A stretch of 64,000 nt of DNA from Hydractinia symbiolongicarpus (GCF_029227915.1 NC_079875.1:24312001-24376000), one strand, 5' to 3'; counted from the first letter of the stretch, positions 41,797-53,325 are shown. A program made the numbers and translations. Notes: generated by a model from the sequence alone, not told the origin.

Positions 41797-42400
41797 ATTT
41801 ATTAATGCATGATACTTTATCAGCAGTTCGTGTAAGAGCTTCCAATGAAATTCTGCACAACTATTGGTATCAAAAAAGGCTGGCAGATCACCGAACTCCT
41901 TGCGTCGAAAAAACATGGCATCTACCTTCTTTTTTCGTTCTCTCTAGTAAGGGTCAGTATTTACCAAGTTTTTACCAATACTGATGATTTTCCGTGGAAT
42001 AGAATCATCATTGTTTTGCAAATTTTCTCTCAGTTCTGCAATTGTGAGATGTGAGCATCATTTAATTGCTGAGAAACAACAAAGCTACCCTGTTGCAATG
42101 CTTGGATCCGCAATCGCATGTTCAATATGAAAAATTTTAAGTACGGATGTTTGGTTACACGGTTATCTGCGCAGTGGTATATATGTTCAATGTAGTCCTC
42201 AAATTTGATTTTTTTTAACCTCGGAACAGTAAAGTCACAATGACCATTAATAAAAACTGCAGGGTATGCCATTGTAAAAAAGCCTGGAGTTTTTAATTCA
42301 CGAATTGGCCTTTCTCGGGTATATTCCAAATTTGCACTAGCAACTGTGCCTTGTTGTAGAGCTCGATTGACTGCTTCTTCCGATCCTAAAATCTTTTGTA
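41797..42400 (-). pseudogene. Helitron2 copy 2: N-terminal Rep region
   Basis: Contains FFTMAYPAVFINGHCDFTVP and HPYLKFFILNMRLRIQALQQ (42030-42329), then in another frame EFGDLPAFFDTNSC and the homologue of copy 1 up to about 41797. The HUH motif and everything downstream are missing. Confidence 0.7.
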
Positions 42401-42448
42401 ATATTGTTCGTAACTCTTTGTCAGCATCTTTAGGTTCAATGGGGCATA

Positions 42449-44107
42449 CTAAACCTGACCGAGTGATACTTTCATCATCATCAGGTCTTGTTGAAATTGA
42501 TTTTCCACGGGACCCTTGTCTCCTTCAGGTATAATATGCGGTAACTCGACAACAGGTAAATCAGGTAATTCTGAGCGTTTTTCAGGTAAATTTAGAATAC
42601 GATCTTTTTTGATAGAGACATCCTTAAAAAACTCGTTAGGTAAATACTGAAAGTAATGTCCTTTTAATTTACGATTAATGTGGTCAGGGCCATTATATAG
42701 ATGCGTGTTTAGAATATCTGGCTGTTCAACTCCACCTTCAGGAAAACCAAAACACAAACCACGCAAAGCTTTGTCAACTTTATTTCTTTGTACAGTGTAT
42801 TGTTGAACTGAAATCCGGCTTCCCTTTTTCTTTATAACAATTATCCCTACATCTGCTGGCAATGACGGTAATTCAGTAGCAATTTGCATTCTTTGTGGAA
42901 AACTAATACAATGACCTTTAGATGCAACCATACCATAACGCAAGAGGTGTACATTCATAATAACGGTGATGCGACGAATCAGTGCTTCTTCCAATATTGT
43001 TAAGTTTTGAAGATATTGCGGTACAAGTGAAAAATGCATATCGTTATGGCGAATATTATCTTGTATTGGACCCAAAGCGTCATTGTCAACACTAAATATA
43101 CCCGAATATCTGGCAGCTGTCATCACATTTTGTTTTAAATTACGAATACTTTCAGTATGGCATCTGGAACATCTTCCATCACTTGAAATTTTCCAATGTT
43201 TGACAGAAATTAGTTTTGTTTCATTTCTGGCAGTTTGATTAATGGGTGAGGTAGCATGAAATACTGGTCGGATTTCAAGACAAGTTTTACAAGAGGCTAA
43301 ACTATGTAACATCTCACCCTCCTCAAACTTTTGTACAGCTGCAACAACAGCAGGATTTGGATGAATGGTAGAAAGTTCTGTTTGAAATATTTCTTGCTGG
43401 CTGATTGGTTCATTGATAGTAACGGTAGAGGGTATTGGTTGATTAATAGGTAAATTTACTGATATTGATTGTGCATTTTTTGTTTTTGAGGTTGGCAAAT
43501 TTGTTGGCAACATATTTTCCTTACTGATTGCTTCATTGATAGTAACGGTAGAGGATATTGGTTGATTAATAGGTAAATTTACTGATATTGATTGTGCATT
43601 TTTTGTTTTTGAGGTTGGCAAATTTGTTGGCAAGATATTTCCCTTACTGCTCTTAGAAACTGGTTGTGGAACTGTTATTTTTTGTAAACGTTTTAGTCTG
43701 CCATTTATTCGGTTACGTCTTTTTCTGGTTTCAGTAGTTGTTTCGTTGAGTTTTGGTTTCTCATATTGAATATTCAAATCAATACATTTTTGCTTTAAAG
43801 CATACTCTTTAGCTGAGAATTTATTTTTTTGCAGTTTAAACTTTGATTTATCGGCTGACATGATAGAATTCATTAAATTTTCCACTAGAAAATCCTGGCT
43901 TTGTTCAAAACGGTTTTCTCCTAAATTAGTTCTTTGATAATTTGTATTTTTAGGTTGAAATATATTTTCCGATAAAAACCGAGTAGCTTTTTTAGGTGGA
44001 CTACAAGTTAATATACTAGTCATACTTGCAGAATTACTAGTGCAAGTGTTCACATTGTTATCAAATATTAATGACTGGTAGTGATTATTGTTAACCCTTC
44101 CAAGCAA
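42449..44107 (-). pseudogene. Helitron2 copy 2: linker, zinc segments and pre-Rep domain
   Basis: A 552-codon frame begins with the OTU His box and runs through a basic linker. It contains an internal duplication: ILPTNLPTSKTKNAQSISVN occurs twice (MLPTN in the second), each followed by LPINQPI and STVTINE. Cysteine pairs CKTCLEIRP and CSRCHTES follow, then SKGHCISFPQRM and a region (CFGFPEGGVEQPDIL) that is deleted in copy 1. It ends after a frame change at about 42470 and the protein continues as YTRERPIRELKTPGFFTMAY. Confidence 0.75.
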
Positions 44108-44221
44108 AATAAAGGAGCCTTTATTTAGTATTTGTACTGCCTGTTGATCAGCAGAAAGTTCATGAGTTTCTTCGTAAGTTGAAGCTATAACAGTGTAGGG
44201 ATGCTCAGCGGTGGTAGTATC

Positions 44222-44977
44222 CTAGGTTATTAAAATGTTGATTCCTAACATTATTGCCCGAATAAAAATCTCTTCAACATCCACGGTTGGTCTTGACTGA
44301 GCTTGTAAAAAATGTTCCCATTGTTCAGGGCTAATCATTTCAACAGTTCTACATTCCACAAAAACTGGCTTATCATTATTTTTCCGTACAAAATTAACAA
44401 CAGCTGTTCGAAGTTGAAGGTGATCGTCAAAATGTAGTTCATGGGGGATACATTGTCTAATTTCAGGTCTATGAAGTTGTTGTATCACTGCTCTATAGAA
44501 ACAATTACCATCACCTGCTGTCACTTCCCGATATGTGACATTGGACAGACCAATACTTCTAGCATGTGCAACTATTTGATTGGCAGAATTTGAGTTGTTG
44601 AAAAGATACGTGGCATATGATTCCTGACATGCAATCTGGAAGTCAATATCATTATTGGTAACAGGCCCGGGATTAATTTCAACGTCACCAGATAACAACA
44701 GCAGTAATTTTATCGATGCAAGGTTAATATTACAGATTAGCAGGCACACAAAACTCATTAAAATGAAAGTTCTTAAAAAGCAAAAATAGTCTTGGCCAGT
44801 AGTGTCAAAAACCATTTTATAATTTGAATACTTGTGGTGATTATGATTTGTTACTGTATTGTTATGGCAGTGACTAGCAGCTGCGGTATAAAAAGCACCA
44901 ATGGTGGATCGATATGCTTGAACCGATATCATGATTTGTAGGTAGCTAGCTAACTTTAGGCAAAACGAGTTAACCAA
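44222..44977 (-). pseudogene. Helitron2 copy 2: 2A-like motif and OTU N-terminal half
   Basis: The frame holds a hydrophobic stretch (FILMSFVCLLICNINLASIK), then GDVEINPGP at residues 97-105, a consensus 2A-like motif, then the OTU Cys box REVTAGDGNCFYRAVIQQL. It stops at 44222 in a segment that is open in copy 1. The OTU His box (NNNHYQSLIF) follows in the next frame near 44080. The Met used in copy 1 corresponds to MVFDTTGQD at residue 55 or a nearby one, so the first 50 residues may be 5' UTR. Confidence 0.8.
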
Positions 44978-45270
44978 TCAAGCACAGAAATTGCACAGAA
45001 CACAAGTTTCAAAAATAATCTAAATTAACTCAGCGAGCTATGCAACTAACTTCGGGAAATGAAGTTATCCAAGCAGGCAAACAAAATAAACCAAAAAATA
45101 ACTTTAAAAATAAACTATATAAAGTTTATCCAACTTGTGGCCTCCCCAACCAGTCGGCAAGAGAAGCTATCCAAAAGCAGACAAACAAAAAAATAAACAA
45201 AACACAGAAGTTTCAAAAACTATCCAAAGTAATTATCAAATAATAACTTATCCAATAATCCAAGGCTTGT

Positions 45271-46059
45271 GGTCAAGAAACTTTCATGAAAACTCGCATC
45301 TGAAATTTCAAATTTCAAGAGGGTTTATAAAATAACTTAAGCGGGAACTTTAAGTACCCAAAGCCCGGATACAAAATTTAACCACGTGATCCAATCTGAC
45401 GAGTCAGAACTCGGTATTTTTCTATTAAATGTCTATCGGGCGTAAGAAACAGAACCGGATTCGTCGTACTCGTTGGAGACCAATGTCTACTGGAAACAGC
45501 ATAAAATAAAGCTGTCTCGATTAGCCAGATTTTCACGGAACCTTTTAAAGAAATGACCATAAAAAAAGTGGGGTAAGTGGGTCAAAAACGCCTACGTTTT
45601 CATCAAAATTTCACGTACTGGGGGAACCGCGGAAATTTGTCACGCTCTAATATATTTATGGGAACGAGGAAAATAGCTCCGTTCGAGCAATGGCTCTTTC
45701 TCCGCAAAAAGAGTATAGACGAAGCAGTCAAATAATCATACAAAGTCTTGAACTGTGAAAACGCATTGAACGGCATTAGGATAAATGAACCATTATAATT
45801 GATCAAAGCTAAAGGAGGCTTGGTAGGTAAAGCACGACCGATAATTAAACTAAAAATTAGGAATAGTAAAAGTTAACATAGTCAATTGAGTGAGAAAAAA
45901 AAATATTTGAAAAATCTCTAGAGGGTTGCAACCTCTAACTATAGTAGAACCAGCTGTCATTAGACAAGAAATATCATTACAGCTAGCTGTTTTGTCACCT
46001 CATCATCAATACTGACAAATCTGTATCAAGAAAAGGCTAAGATAAAACAGATAAATAAA
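45271..46059. other. No gene seen
   Basis: Spacer between Helitron2 copy 2 and the LINE at 46.06 kb. It contains ccacgtgatccaatctg, shared with the 5' side of Helitron2 copy 1. Confidence 0.4.
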
Positions 46060-47250
46060 TTAAAAATCAGAACAACTTAAAAGTCTGGCTGTTGCCCTAT
46101 CAAAAAAATATTTTTTCGCTAAGTTTGTAAATTTGTTATAGTTTTCCATTTGCCGAAGTTGAAATGGAAGGTCGTTGAAGTGGAGGGCAGCAGTGTGGGC
46201 AAAAGTACCCTCAATATTGTTTGTCTCAATTAAATTTGTTCTTATAGTATTCGTTCGTAACGATCGTTCGGTTACAGGGAAAAAAGATAGTTTCAGGTAA
46301 CTTGGCCAACTTTCTTTGTTGAACAGAGCTTTGTGTGCAAGTTTTACAAAAGAAAGAGATATTCTTTCTTCCACTGGAAGCCATTGTAATGTTAGCACGT
46401 CATGATCACTGCAACGACGACGGCAAACGAAACTTGCTGAAGATCTTTGCAGCTTTTGTAATCGTTTCGAAAGATATTTTGGTAAATTACTGAAGATGGT
46501 ATTACAGTAATATATCTTTGTCAAGATTAAGCTCTGTGCTAGTGATTTTCGAAGATTAAAATCGGCTGCACGTTTAAATTCCTGTAAAGATCGTAAAAAA
46601 GCATAACCACTTTTAATAATTGCGTTCACATGTAAATTCCATGTCAAATGTTTGCTAAAATGCACTCCAAGTATTTTAAATGCATTAACACGACCAATAG
46701 ATTTATCATCATTTACCAAGGTGACATTATAATCAAATAAATTATGCTTTCGCGACATTTGACTCGTTGAAAACAGCATAAGTTTTGTTTTACTGACATT
46801 AAGACGTAAATTGAAGCGTGAGGACCAATCATAAATACGTTCCATTTCGTGTTGCATTGATAATATGCCATCTTTTATCTTGTCTACTTTAACACGCCGT
46901 TGTAGTGTTGTATCGTCGGCATATTGAAGATAAGTACTTGGTCCATTGTTGCTTAGCAAAGTAACATAAAGATTAAAAAGAACAGGACCGAGTATGCTAC
47001 CTTGAGGTACTCCAAATTTCACCAACAATTTCTGCGATACTTTATCGTCAACCTGCACAAACTGGTATCTGTTACTGAGATAATCATCAATTAGTCTAAT
47101 AAAATGTTTCGAGAAACCTAATTGGTGAAGATGACCCATCAAGGTAGGATAGTCAACAGTGTCAAATGCTTTAGAAAAGTCTGCAAATATAGAAAGCGTG
47201 ATTTCACCGTTCTTCATGGCATGTAAAATATCATCTTTTAGTTTTAACAA
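46060..47250 (-). pseudogene. LINE reverse transcriptase catalytic and C-terminal part (second copy)
   Basis: Contains FADFSKAFDTVDYPTLMGHL, VKFGVPQGSILGPVLFNLYV and TYLQYADDTTLQRRV, so both catalytic blocks are intact here, unlike the first copy. The thumb and C-terminal region (KTKLMLFSTSQMSRKHNLFD, LHFNDLPFQLRQMENYNKF) are complete to a stop at 46060. It needs only the frameshift at 47265 to be explained to give an intact RT. Confidence 0.8.
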
Positions 47251-47277
47251 AATGGTAGTCGTAGAGTGTCCTTTTCT

Positions 47278-48740
47278 CTATCCAGATTGTGTTGAACAGT
47301 AGACTGAGCTTTTTTCGATGAAGTTCGTGATTTGCATCAATATAATCCTCTCGAATACTTTGGACAGAACTGGTAGGACACTTATTGGACGGTAGTCAGC
47401 TAGATTAGAAGGATTTGTTACTTTAGGGATCGGACAAATACGACTAATTTTCCATTGCTCTGGAAAGGTGGGATTATCAATACAGCAGTTAATAATATGC
47501 GTTAACGGCGAGGCGATATAGTCAGCAACATATTTTATATACCTTGCGGGAATATTATCAAATCCCGTTGAACAGTCAAGTCGTGAGGATCTAATTGCAT
47601 TTATAACATCTTGGAAAGTAGCATGTGTTAATTGAAAAGAGTTAGGTTTATCAGTAAAACTGTTCATCTGAGAAGTTGTTGTCCCTGGAAGGTGTTTGTT
47701 TATTCCGGTTGTTCTTGTAGCAGTACTATTGAAGAATTCGTTAACGGCATCAGGATTTACATTGACATTTTTCGGATTTGGGTGGAGGATTTTGTTAATG
47801 ACTTTCCACACATCTTTTGTGCTTTTATTTTTAAGTTTTCTCAAAAAAATTGATTTAGTTAAGCTTATCTGCTTTTTAAGCTTGTTACGAATAGCTCTTA
47901 GCAGATTCCATTGTATGTTGTTAGTAGTCCCACGTACTTCCTTCCTTAGACGGTTCCGTTCACGTTGAAGCTCAGTTATTTTAAGTTCCTTCATCCAAGG
48001 TGCTGGTGGCCTAGTAAGTTTAACCCGTTTAAGAGGTGCGTGTGTATTTATGCATTCTATGATCAAAGTGTTTAACACATTTAGTTTGTCGGACATGTCT
48101 TCCATGGTATAAACGATGCTTAACGGAACTCGGCTGAAGTCTTCAATAATTCTTTCATCACGGACAAACTTGTACCTCGGATTGTATTTGGCAGGTTTAC
48201 TCTTAAAGATGCAAAATGGTGCGTCATGGTCACTAATTTCACCACAGTAAACAATATCCTCATAAATGGTTTTTAAAGACTGGTCAGAAATGATGTGATC
48301 AATCATAGCAACATCCTTTCTTGTTGACTTAGAAACTTGTTGTGACATATTATACGTTTCAAGAATGTCCAGATAAAGACGGCTTTCGACTGTCGATTTA
48401 TTTAAATTTATATTGAAGTCACCTGTAATAATAATTGAACCTTCATTCATTGCAACAATCTGAGACAACAAGTTATCAAATTTTTCTAGCCATGATAGTT
48501 TATCGGCAGGTTTACTACTTGGCTGATATACCGTACCAAGAAGGATATTAGATCTTTTGCATTTACCAGAAATTTCAATCCACTGATGCTCTATTGTTTT
48601 GTCAAGTTCATTAATGTCTTTCCTCTCCTTAAACTTGATCGACGTTTTAATGTAGAAACCAACGCCGCCACCTTTTCGTTGATCACGATTGCTATAACCA
48701 AACTGATAGCCTGGGATTTGTTTAGCCTGGGATTTGTTTA
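47278..48740 (-). pseudogene. LINE endonuclease and RT N-terminal part (second copy)
   Basis: Endonuclease blocks: GGGVGFYIK, GSIIITGDFNINLNKS and YCGEISDHDAPFC, with catalytic Asp, Asn and His visible. RPPAPWMKELKITELQRERN retains the Trp that is a stop in the first copy. RT domain: SRLDCSTGFDNIPARYIKYV and LADYRPISVLPVLSKVFERI. The frame reaches YCSTQSG and is then broken. The frame is open upstream of the first in-frame start. Confidence 0.8.
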
Positions 48741-48764
48741 GCCTGGGAAATGTTTAAAATACAG

Positions 48765-49110
48765 CAAGCGGTACTTAAGTATCTTGTCTACATGGACGGT
48801 GGATGTAAATAAAATTGGGATTAGGCTCCCAGAAGAAGGTGTTAAATACACTTTCTTGTTTATTACAAGCATGAGTACTGTCCAACTTGGACCTATAACT
48901 ATTCTCTGAGAAAATCTTAAAGAGAAAAAACAATCCTTCTATCACAAACGATACGACACAAGACAGAGCTAATAACATAAACAGACTGGTTACAGAACGA
49001 ACACAAATAGAAAAAATGTCTATGTCCAAAATATATAATATAAAAAAGAATTACATAAAGCCCTCTTGTGCACCAGAAGTTGTGACTCTGGCTGTAGCTT
49101 TTTTGATGTG
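48765..49110 (-). repeat. Dispersed repeat shared with 6045-6420
   Basis: About 340 bp with high similarity to the distal 3' UTR of RLE/USP copy A (shared strings cttgtctacatggacggtgg versus cttgtctacagggacggtgg, and ttacaagcatgagtactgtc). It is in the same orientation as at 6 kb, opposite to the RLE/USP copies that follow. It may be a solo 3' UTR of the copy A subfamily. Confidence 0.6.
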
Positions 49111-49174
49111 AAACTATTGTGTCAAGAAATATAGAAATACAAATGAAAGTAAAATTTGCGGTTTCTCCTTGTAT

Positions 49175-49305
49175 CCTACTCTTGATAACCTGCAGTTGGA
49201 AGTACAAGGGCAGTGGACCAGATGGGAGAATTACATCCGAAATGACCTGTCCTGGAAATCCATTCTTACCGTGGCACCAAACTTGCTTTCTTTCTGCATA
49301 GATTA
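49175..49305 (+). pseudogene. RLE-element fragment (copy C)
   Basis: The plus strand reads LEVQGQWTRWENYIRNDLSW then LLSFCI, closely matching copy A (LQVQGQWTRWENYVKFDLSW). It breaks off at about 49305 into RT sequence of copy D. Only some 40 codons are present. Confidence 0.7.
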
Positions 49306-51364
49306 TCAATCATACTATTTTTGGCAGCTATAAATGTAATCATTGAGTATGTGTGCGCCTAAGAAGAGTTAAAAAGTTGTGTTCCGCTTGGCGATTCAGA
49401 CCATCCTCCGGTTAAAGCCTTTATGGATGACATATTTTTAATGTCTTCAAGTGTCCCTCAAACTCAAAACTTGTTGGATCGTTGTGTAACAGCCCTTCAT
49501 TGGGCTGGAATGGGCTTTAGACCTTCAAAATCACGAAGCATTGTTATAGCTAATGGAAAAGTTTTAGATCAGTCTCCTTTTTGTGTCCTGCAAGAACCAA
49601 TCCCATCTATTTACGCAAACCCAGTTAAGTTTCTTGGCCGGACGATAAATTCAACATTGTCAGATTCAGCTGTTGTCCAACAGGTTATTGTTAACGCTGT
49701 AGAGCAAGTCAAACTCATAGATAAGTCTTCCCATAGAGGCATTCACAAAGTGTGGTTTTTGCATCATCTTCTAATTCCCCGAATACGATGACCTTTTTTA
49801 ATTTACGAAGTTCCGATATCTCGTATTGTTTCACTATAACAAAAGTTTTCTTTCTTCATAAGAAAGTGGCTGAGACTCCATCACTCTATTTCTAACATAA
49901 GTTTGTATTCCGCTTCATCTCCGAGATTTGGCTGATCCTCTAGTCTCAGACTCTCCCCCAGACTTAAAGGCTGGACACTGGAAGGTAGATCAAACAGTAA
50001 AATCAGCAGAGAGTCAACTCGAGTTCAAGAAAATACTTGGTTTCCACCAGTTTGGTAGAGCAGGCTTGGGACTGGTAAGCCATAGGAGTGTCCCAGCAAT
50101 TGGTACCCATTCTTACCGCAAACTTGTATCAGATGTTGTGCAGGACAATGAGGAAGACATCTATTATGCTCAAGCCGTTCAGCTTCATGTCCAAGGTAAC
50201 TGGACTAAATGGTGCTCGTTTATTAAATACGATCTTTCTTGGAAGAGCCTACTGTCTCTGCCGCAAAGTTTATTTTCGTTTTGAATCGGCGCAACCTATG
50301 ACACGCTTCCTTCTCCTACAAATCTTGTCAAGTGGGGAATTCAAAATGACAAAAGTTGCACCCTATGTAAAAAACCCTCTTGTAACGTGTCCCACATTTT
50401 AGGCGCTTGTAAATTAGCCCTTTCACAAGGTAGATTTACGTACCGCCACGATACTGTTCTACGTGTGTTAGTGACAGCCATTCAGAAGTTCTTATTCGAT
50501 TATGATTATTACATAATTATGATTATTACAAAACCATCTAGATGTCATAAAATATGCTTTGTTCCAGCTGGTACACGTCTTCCTACCAAAAAAGCGTTCA
50601 AAAATTCAGGGAATCCTTCACCTGGCCGCTGATTGAGATTATTGTCAGACTTAGATTCGACCTTAATAGTACCACCATATCTTGCTGTAACTCAACTTCG
50701 TCCAGACATACTTTTAACTTCTGCCATGACCAAAACTGTAATTATCCTTGAATTAACTTGCCTATGCAAAGAGAACATGGAGACTTGGCATGGAGTTAAG
50801 GTTGATAAATACTCGTCACTTTGTTCTGTCATGAGATTAAACAATTGGTCTGTGCATTTCTTTGCTGTTGAAGTAGGAGCAAGGGGATTTTGTTCCGAAA
50901 CAGTTGTAGCACCATGCATCCAGCTTTCTCTGCACCCTACGTGCGAGGAGTTGTCAGACACCAATGCCTACTTCTGCCATGTTTGCAACACTCATCAAAC
51001 TGCTCTAGTTTAAAAAGAGGTAGTATCGTGCGGTTCCCATCTCATTTTACAGCTAAAACGTTTTGCCAGTGCCAACGGCCTTGTGTCAAAAATTGCCTCC
51101 GGTATTACTGCTTACCTTGGTACCCTTTCCATACCTTTTACCGTAGATGGAGAAGTGAAATTTCGTAAAATATTTCAATTAAGGGCTATTATCAACCATT
51201 GCTGCAAGTTAAATAATGGTCACTACACAACCATAGCCTTCGACCAAATGGTTCACAGGTGGATACATTGCAACGATAGAGCAGTAATTTTCTGTGATGA
51301 CCGCCTTATTAACAGTCACGAGTCATGTTTTCTTTTTAGAAGAGTTGAGGTAAGAATATTTTAA
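49306..51364 (+). mobile_element. RLE-class LINE with USP, copy D (RT to USP, internally deleted)
   Basis: In order: RT catalytic block (KAFMDDIFLMSSSVPQTQNL), KFLGRTINSTLSDSAVVQQV, thumb (KVWFLHHLLIPRIR then stop), connecting region (QGNWTKWCSFIKYDLSW), zinc knuckle CTLCKKPSCNVSHILGAC, RLE core (RPDILLTSAMTKTVIILELT) and then, after a deletion, the USP from APCIQLSLHP onward. The RT part is nearly identical to copy E at 57.2-57.7 kb. Multiple stops and frame changes; not functional. Confidence 0.8.
50890..51364 (+). pseudogene. USP C-terminal half, copy D
   Basis: The reading jumps from the RLE (VEVGARGFCSETV) straight into the USP (VAPCIQLSLHP, then CEELSDTNAYFCHVC), so the RLE C-terminus, linker and USP Cys box are deleted. 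A stop follows HQTALV; then HLILQLKRFASANGLVSKIA, the His box region NHCCKLNNGHYTTIAF and WIHCNDRAVIFCDD. The His box has Cys in place of Gly. Confidence 0.75.
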
Positions 51365-51835
51365 CCAGAATGAGTCAGCAAAGGGGTTTGACTACACTCA
51401 GTCTTTTCTTTGCAGAGTGACGACTCCTCTTATTACCTGAGTTAAAAACAAAGAATAGCACAGTTGAACAGAAAGTGGTCAAAGTTAATTTTAGGAAGAT
51501 AGGGATGTCTAGTTTCTGCTGATGACCGTCCGCGGACCTCTTCGAGGTGACCCAGCTAGACATCCAGGGTACTTAGGTTCAGAAATATGGGTCGAAACCT
51601 ACCTGCCCTTGGTTAAAGTTCTGTTTATCTTTTCAAATGTGTTGTGTCCTTTTTATTTTATTTTTTTATATATATATTTTTTTAATTCCTTGTAAAAAGG
51701 AGAATTGTGCTTTTAGAGGCATATTCTCCTGAGGAGTACAACCTCTAGCTTGTTTCCAAAGACTTAACAAGTTGAGTTCATCATTGCGGTGGCTTGCCAC
51801 CTCTTTGTAAATTATTTTCTTTCTAATCACAGGAA
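51365..51835 (+). other. 3' UTR of RLE/USP copy D
   Basis: One UTR repeat unit (about 51385-51445), the stem-loop (51503-51565), a T-rich stretch (51645-51690) and the terminal region with ggtggcttgccacc (51787-51800) ending tttgtaaattattttcttt. The order matches copy B exactly. Confidence 0.7.
51503..51565 (+). ncRNA. Conserved UTR stem-loop, copy D
   Basis: Arms ggatgtctag and ctagacatcc, inner self-complementary gtccgcggac and a small hairpin cctcttcgagg. Same layout as the minus-strand copy at 12841. Confidence 0.6.
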
Positions 51836-52640
51836 TCACTAAATTTGGGCAACACATTTTACATCAATTCTATCTTGCAATGTTTTTATGTGTTACCCGC
51901 AGTCGATTTCAATATGGCGATAGGTAAAAGTTTTGTGAGTATTCTACGCAAACTATTCTCCTCCAAGGTTCCAGTGAACACTTCTTCATTTCTAAATGCA
52001 TTAAAAGGCCATGTTTCTAATGCAAGGGGTGCTGCTTTTAATCCGTTCTCTCAGCAAGATGCCCTAGAGATTCTTGAGTATCTCATACCAGAGTTCTCCT
52101 TAGCCTTTCCTTTCTTTGGCTCGTGTGAAAATCTGCACTACTTGCAGCGCTTGCAATAATATTAGCACCTCTGAGCAAGTAAGTCCATTTCTTCAACTGC
52201 CCTTGACATCGACTGTACAATCTTCAATAGATGGCTTTTTGGAGAGTGAAGAATTGTCAGGTGTCAACTCGTACTTCTGTCACTACTGCAATAGTTACCA
52301 AACTGCAACAGTTGAAAAAGAGGTCGCAGAGTGCAGTTCAACATTGGTTCTGCAGTTAAAGCGCTTTGTCTAAGGTTTGTTCTCCTGTCACATCTTACCC
52401 GGGCACCGTTTCCATACCTATCACTGTAGACAGTGAAGTATCTTGTCGCAAGCACTACAACTTAAGGGCTGTAATTAACCACTCTGGAAATTTGAACAAT
52501 GGCCATTACACTACTGTTGCTTATAACCAAGTGCATGGTAAGTGGTTTCATTGCAACGACAGAGCAGTGGTCCCTTGAAAACAAAGCTTGATTAATGGTG
52601 TACAACCTTACATCCCTTTCCTTGAAGAGCTTAGGTAGAT
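51836..52640 (+). pseudogene. USP domain, copy F, catalytic Cys replaced
   Basis: A third USP subfamily: LNLGNTFYINSILQCFYVLP (the Cys box Cys is Phe), FNPFSQQDALEILEYLIP, CSACNN and CHYCNS zinc pairs, STLVLQLKRF, INHSGNLNNGHYTTVAY and WFHCNDRAV. There are frame breaks near 52130 and 52370 and a stop just after RAVVP. The replaced Cys makes it catalytically dead even apart from the frame breaks. Confidence 0.75.
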
Positions 52641-53325
52641 TGCAGTCAGCACCACAACTTTCGGCTTATGTCAGCAAGGGGGTTTAACTATTCTTTTTTG
52701 TTATTTTATTTTTTTATATTTTTTTTGTAGTCTTGTCTTTGGAGAGTGACGACTCCACTTATTACCCGAGTCAAAATAAAAGCGAAAAACAAAAAAATTA
52801 CGCCAGCAAGGGGGTTTACCTGTACCAGGTCCTATCTTTGGAGAATAACGACTCCACTTGTTACCCCAGTCAAAAAAAAAAAAAAACATTATGTCAGCAA
52901 GGGGGTTTGACTACACTGGTCTTATCTTTGGAGAGTGACGACTCCACTTCTTACCCCAGTCACATAAGATTGTACAGAGTAGGACAGATGAAAAGTTATG
53001 GATGAAAGAAATGTCTAGTTTCTGCTGAAGACTGTTCGCAGACCTCTTTTGAGGTGACTCAGCTAGACATTTTTGGGTACCTTGGTTCAGGATTATGAGT
53101 CGAAACCCTTGTACCCTTTACCGAAGTCCTTTCCTACTCTCTATGTGTCTTTGTTTGTTCAATTTTTGTGCCATTTATCTCCTTGGAAAAAGGAAGAATT
53201 GTGTTCCTTTATATGAGCATATTCTTTAGAGGAGCAAAACCTCTAGAATTTAAATTTTAAGACTTAAGTGGTCGAGTTTATCATTGTGCGTGCACTTTGT
53301 AATTTTCATTCTATTCTTATCATTA
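52641..53325 (+). other. 3' UTR of RLE/USP copy F
   Basis: Three UTR repeat units (about 52670-52965), a diverged stem-loop (53009-53072) and the terminal T-rich and hairpin region, more diverged than in copies B and D. It ends near ctttgtaattttcattc at about 53312. Confidence 0.65.
53009..53072 (+). ncRNA. Conserved UTR stem-loop, copy F variant
   Basis: Arms aaatgtctag and ctagacattt: the two outer G-C pairs of the other copies are A-T here on both sides, so pairing is kept. The inner hairpin is cctcttttgagg. Confidence 0.6.

Larger units (their letters stand above)
41797..45270 (-). mobile_element. Helitron2 copy 2, 3'-truncated
   Basis: Same family as copy 1. It keeps the 2A-like leader, OTU, the zinc segments and the N-terminal Rep region but loses homology at about 41797, just after LLHELLIKYHAL, before the HUH motif. 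Breaks are a TAG near 44222 inside the OTU domain and frame changes near 42470 and 42040. The leader and far upstream sequence (acttatccaataatccaagg near 45246) are shared with copy 1. Confidence 0.8.
46060..48740 (-). mobile_element. CR1-like LINE of the PHD family, second copy, 5'-truncated
   Basis: Related throughout to the LINE at 20.7-24.0 kb. It starts in the endonuclease (QRKGGGVGFYIKTS) and lacks the 2A-like and PHD parts. The only clear break is a frameshift near 47265. The 5' junction at about 48740 shows a small repeated string (gcctgggatttgttta) and is followed by a different dispersed repeat. Confidence 0.85.

Noticed and set aside
51515-51530. Possible hammerhead ribozyme core (ctgatga) in the UTR stem-loop
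   Set aside because: The related copies at 53.0 and 59.9 kb read ctgaaga and ctaaaga while the arms remain paired, and no GAAA core follows at the right place. A hammerhead would need that heptamer conserved.
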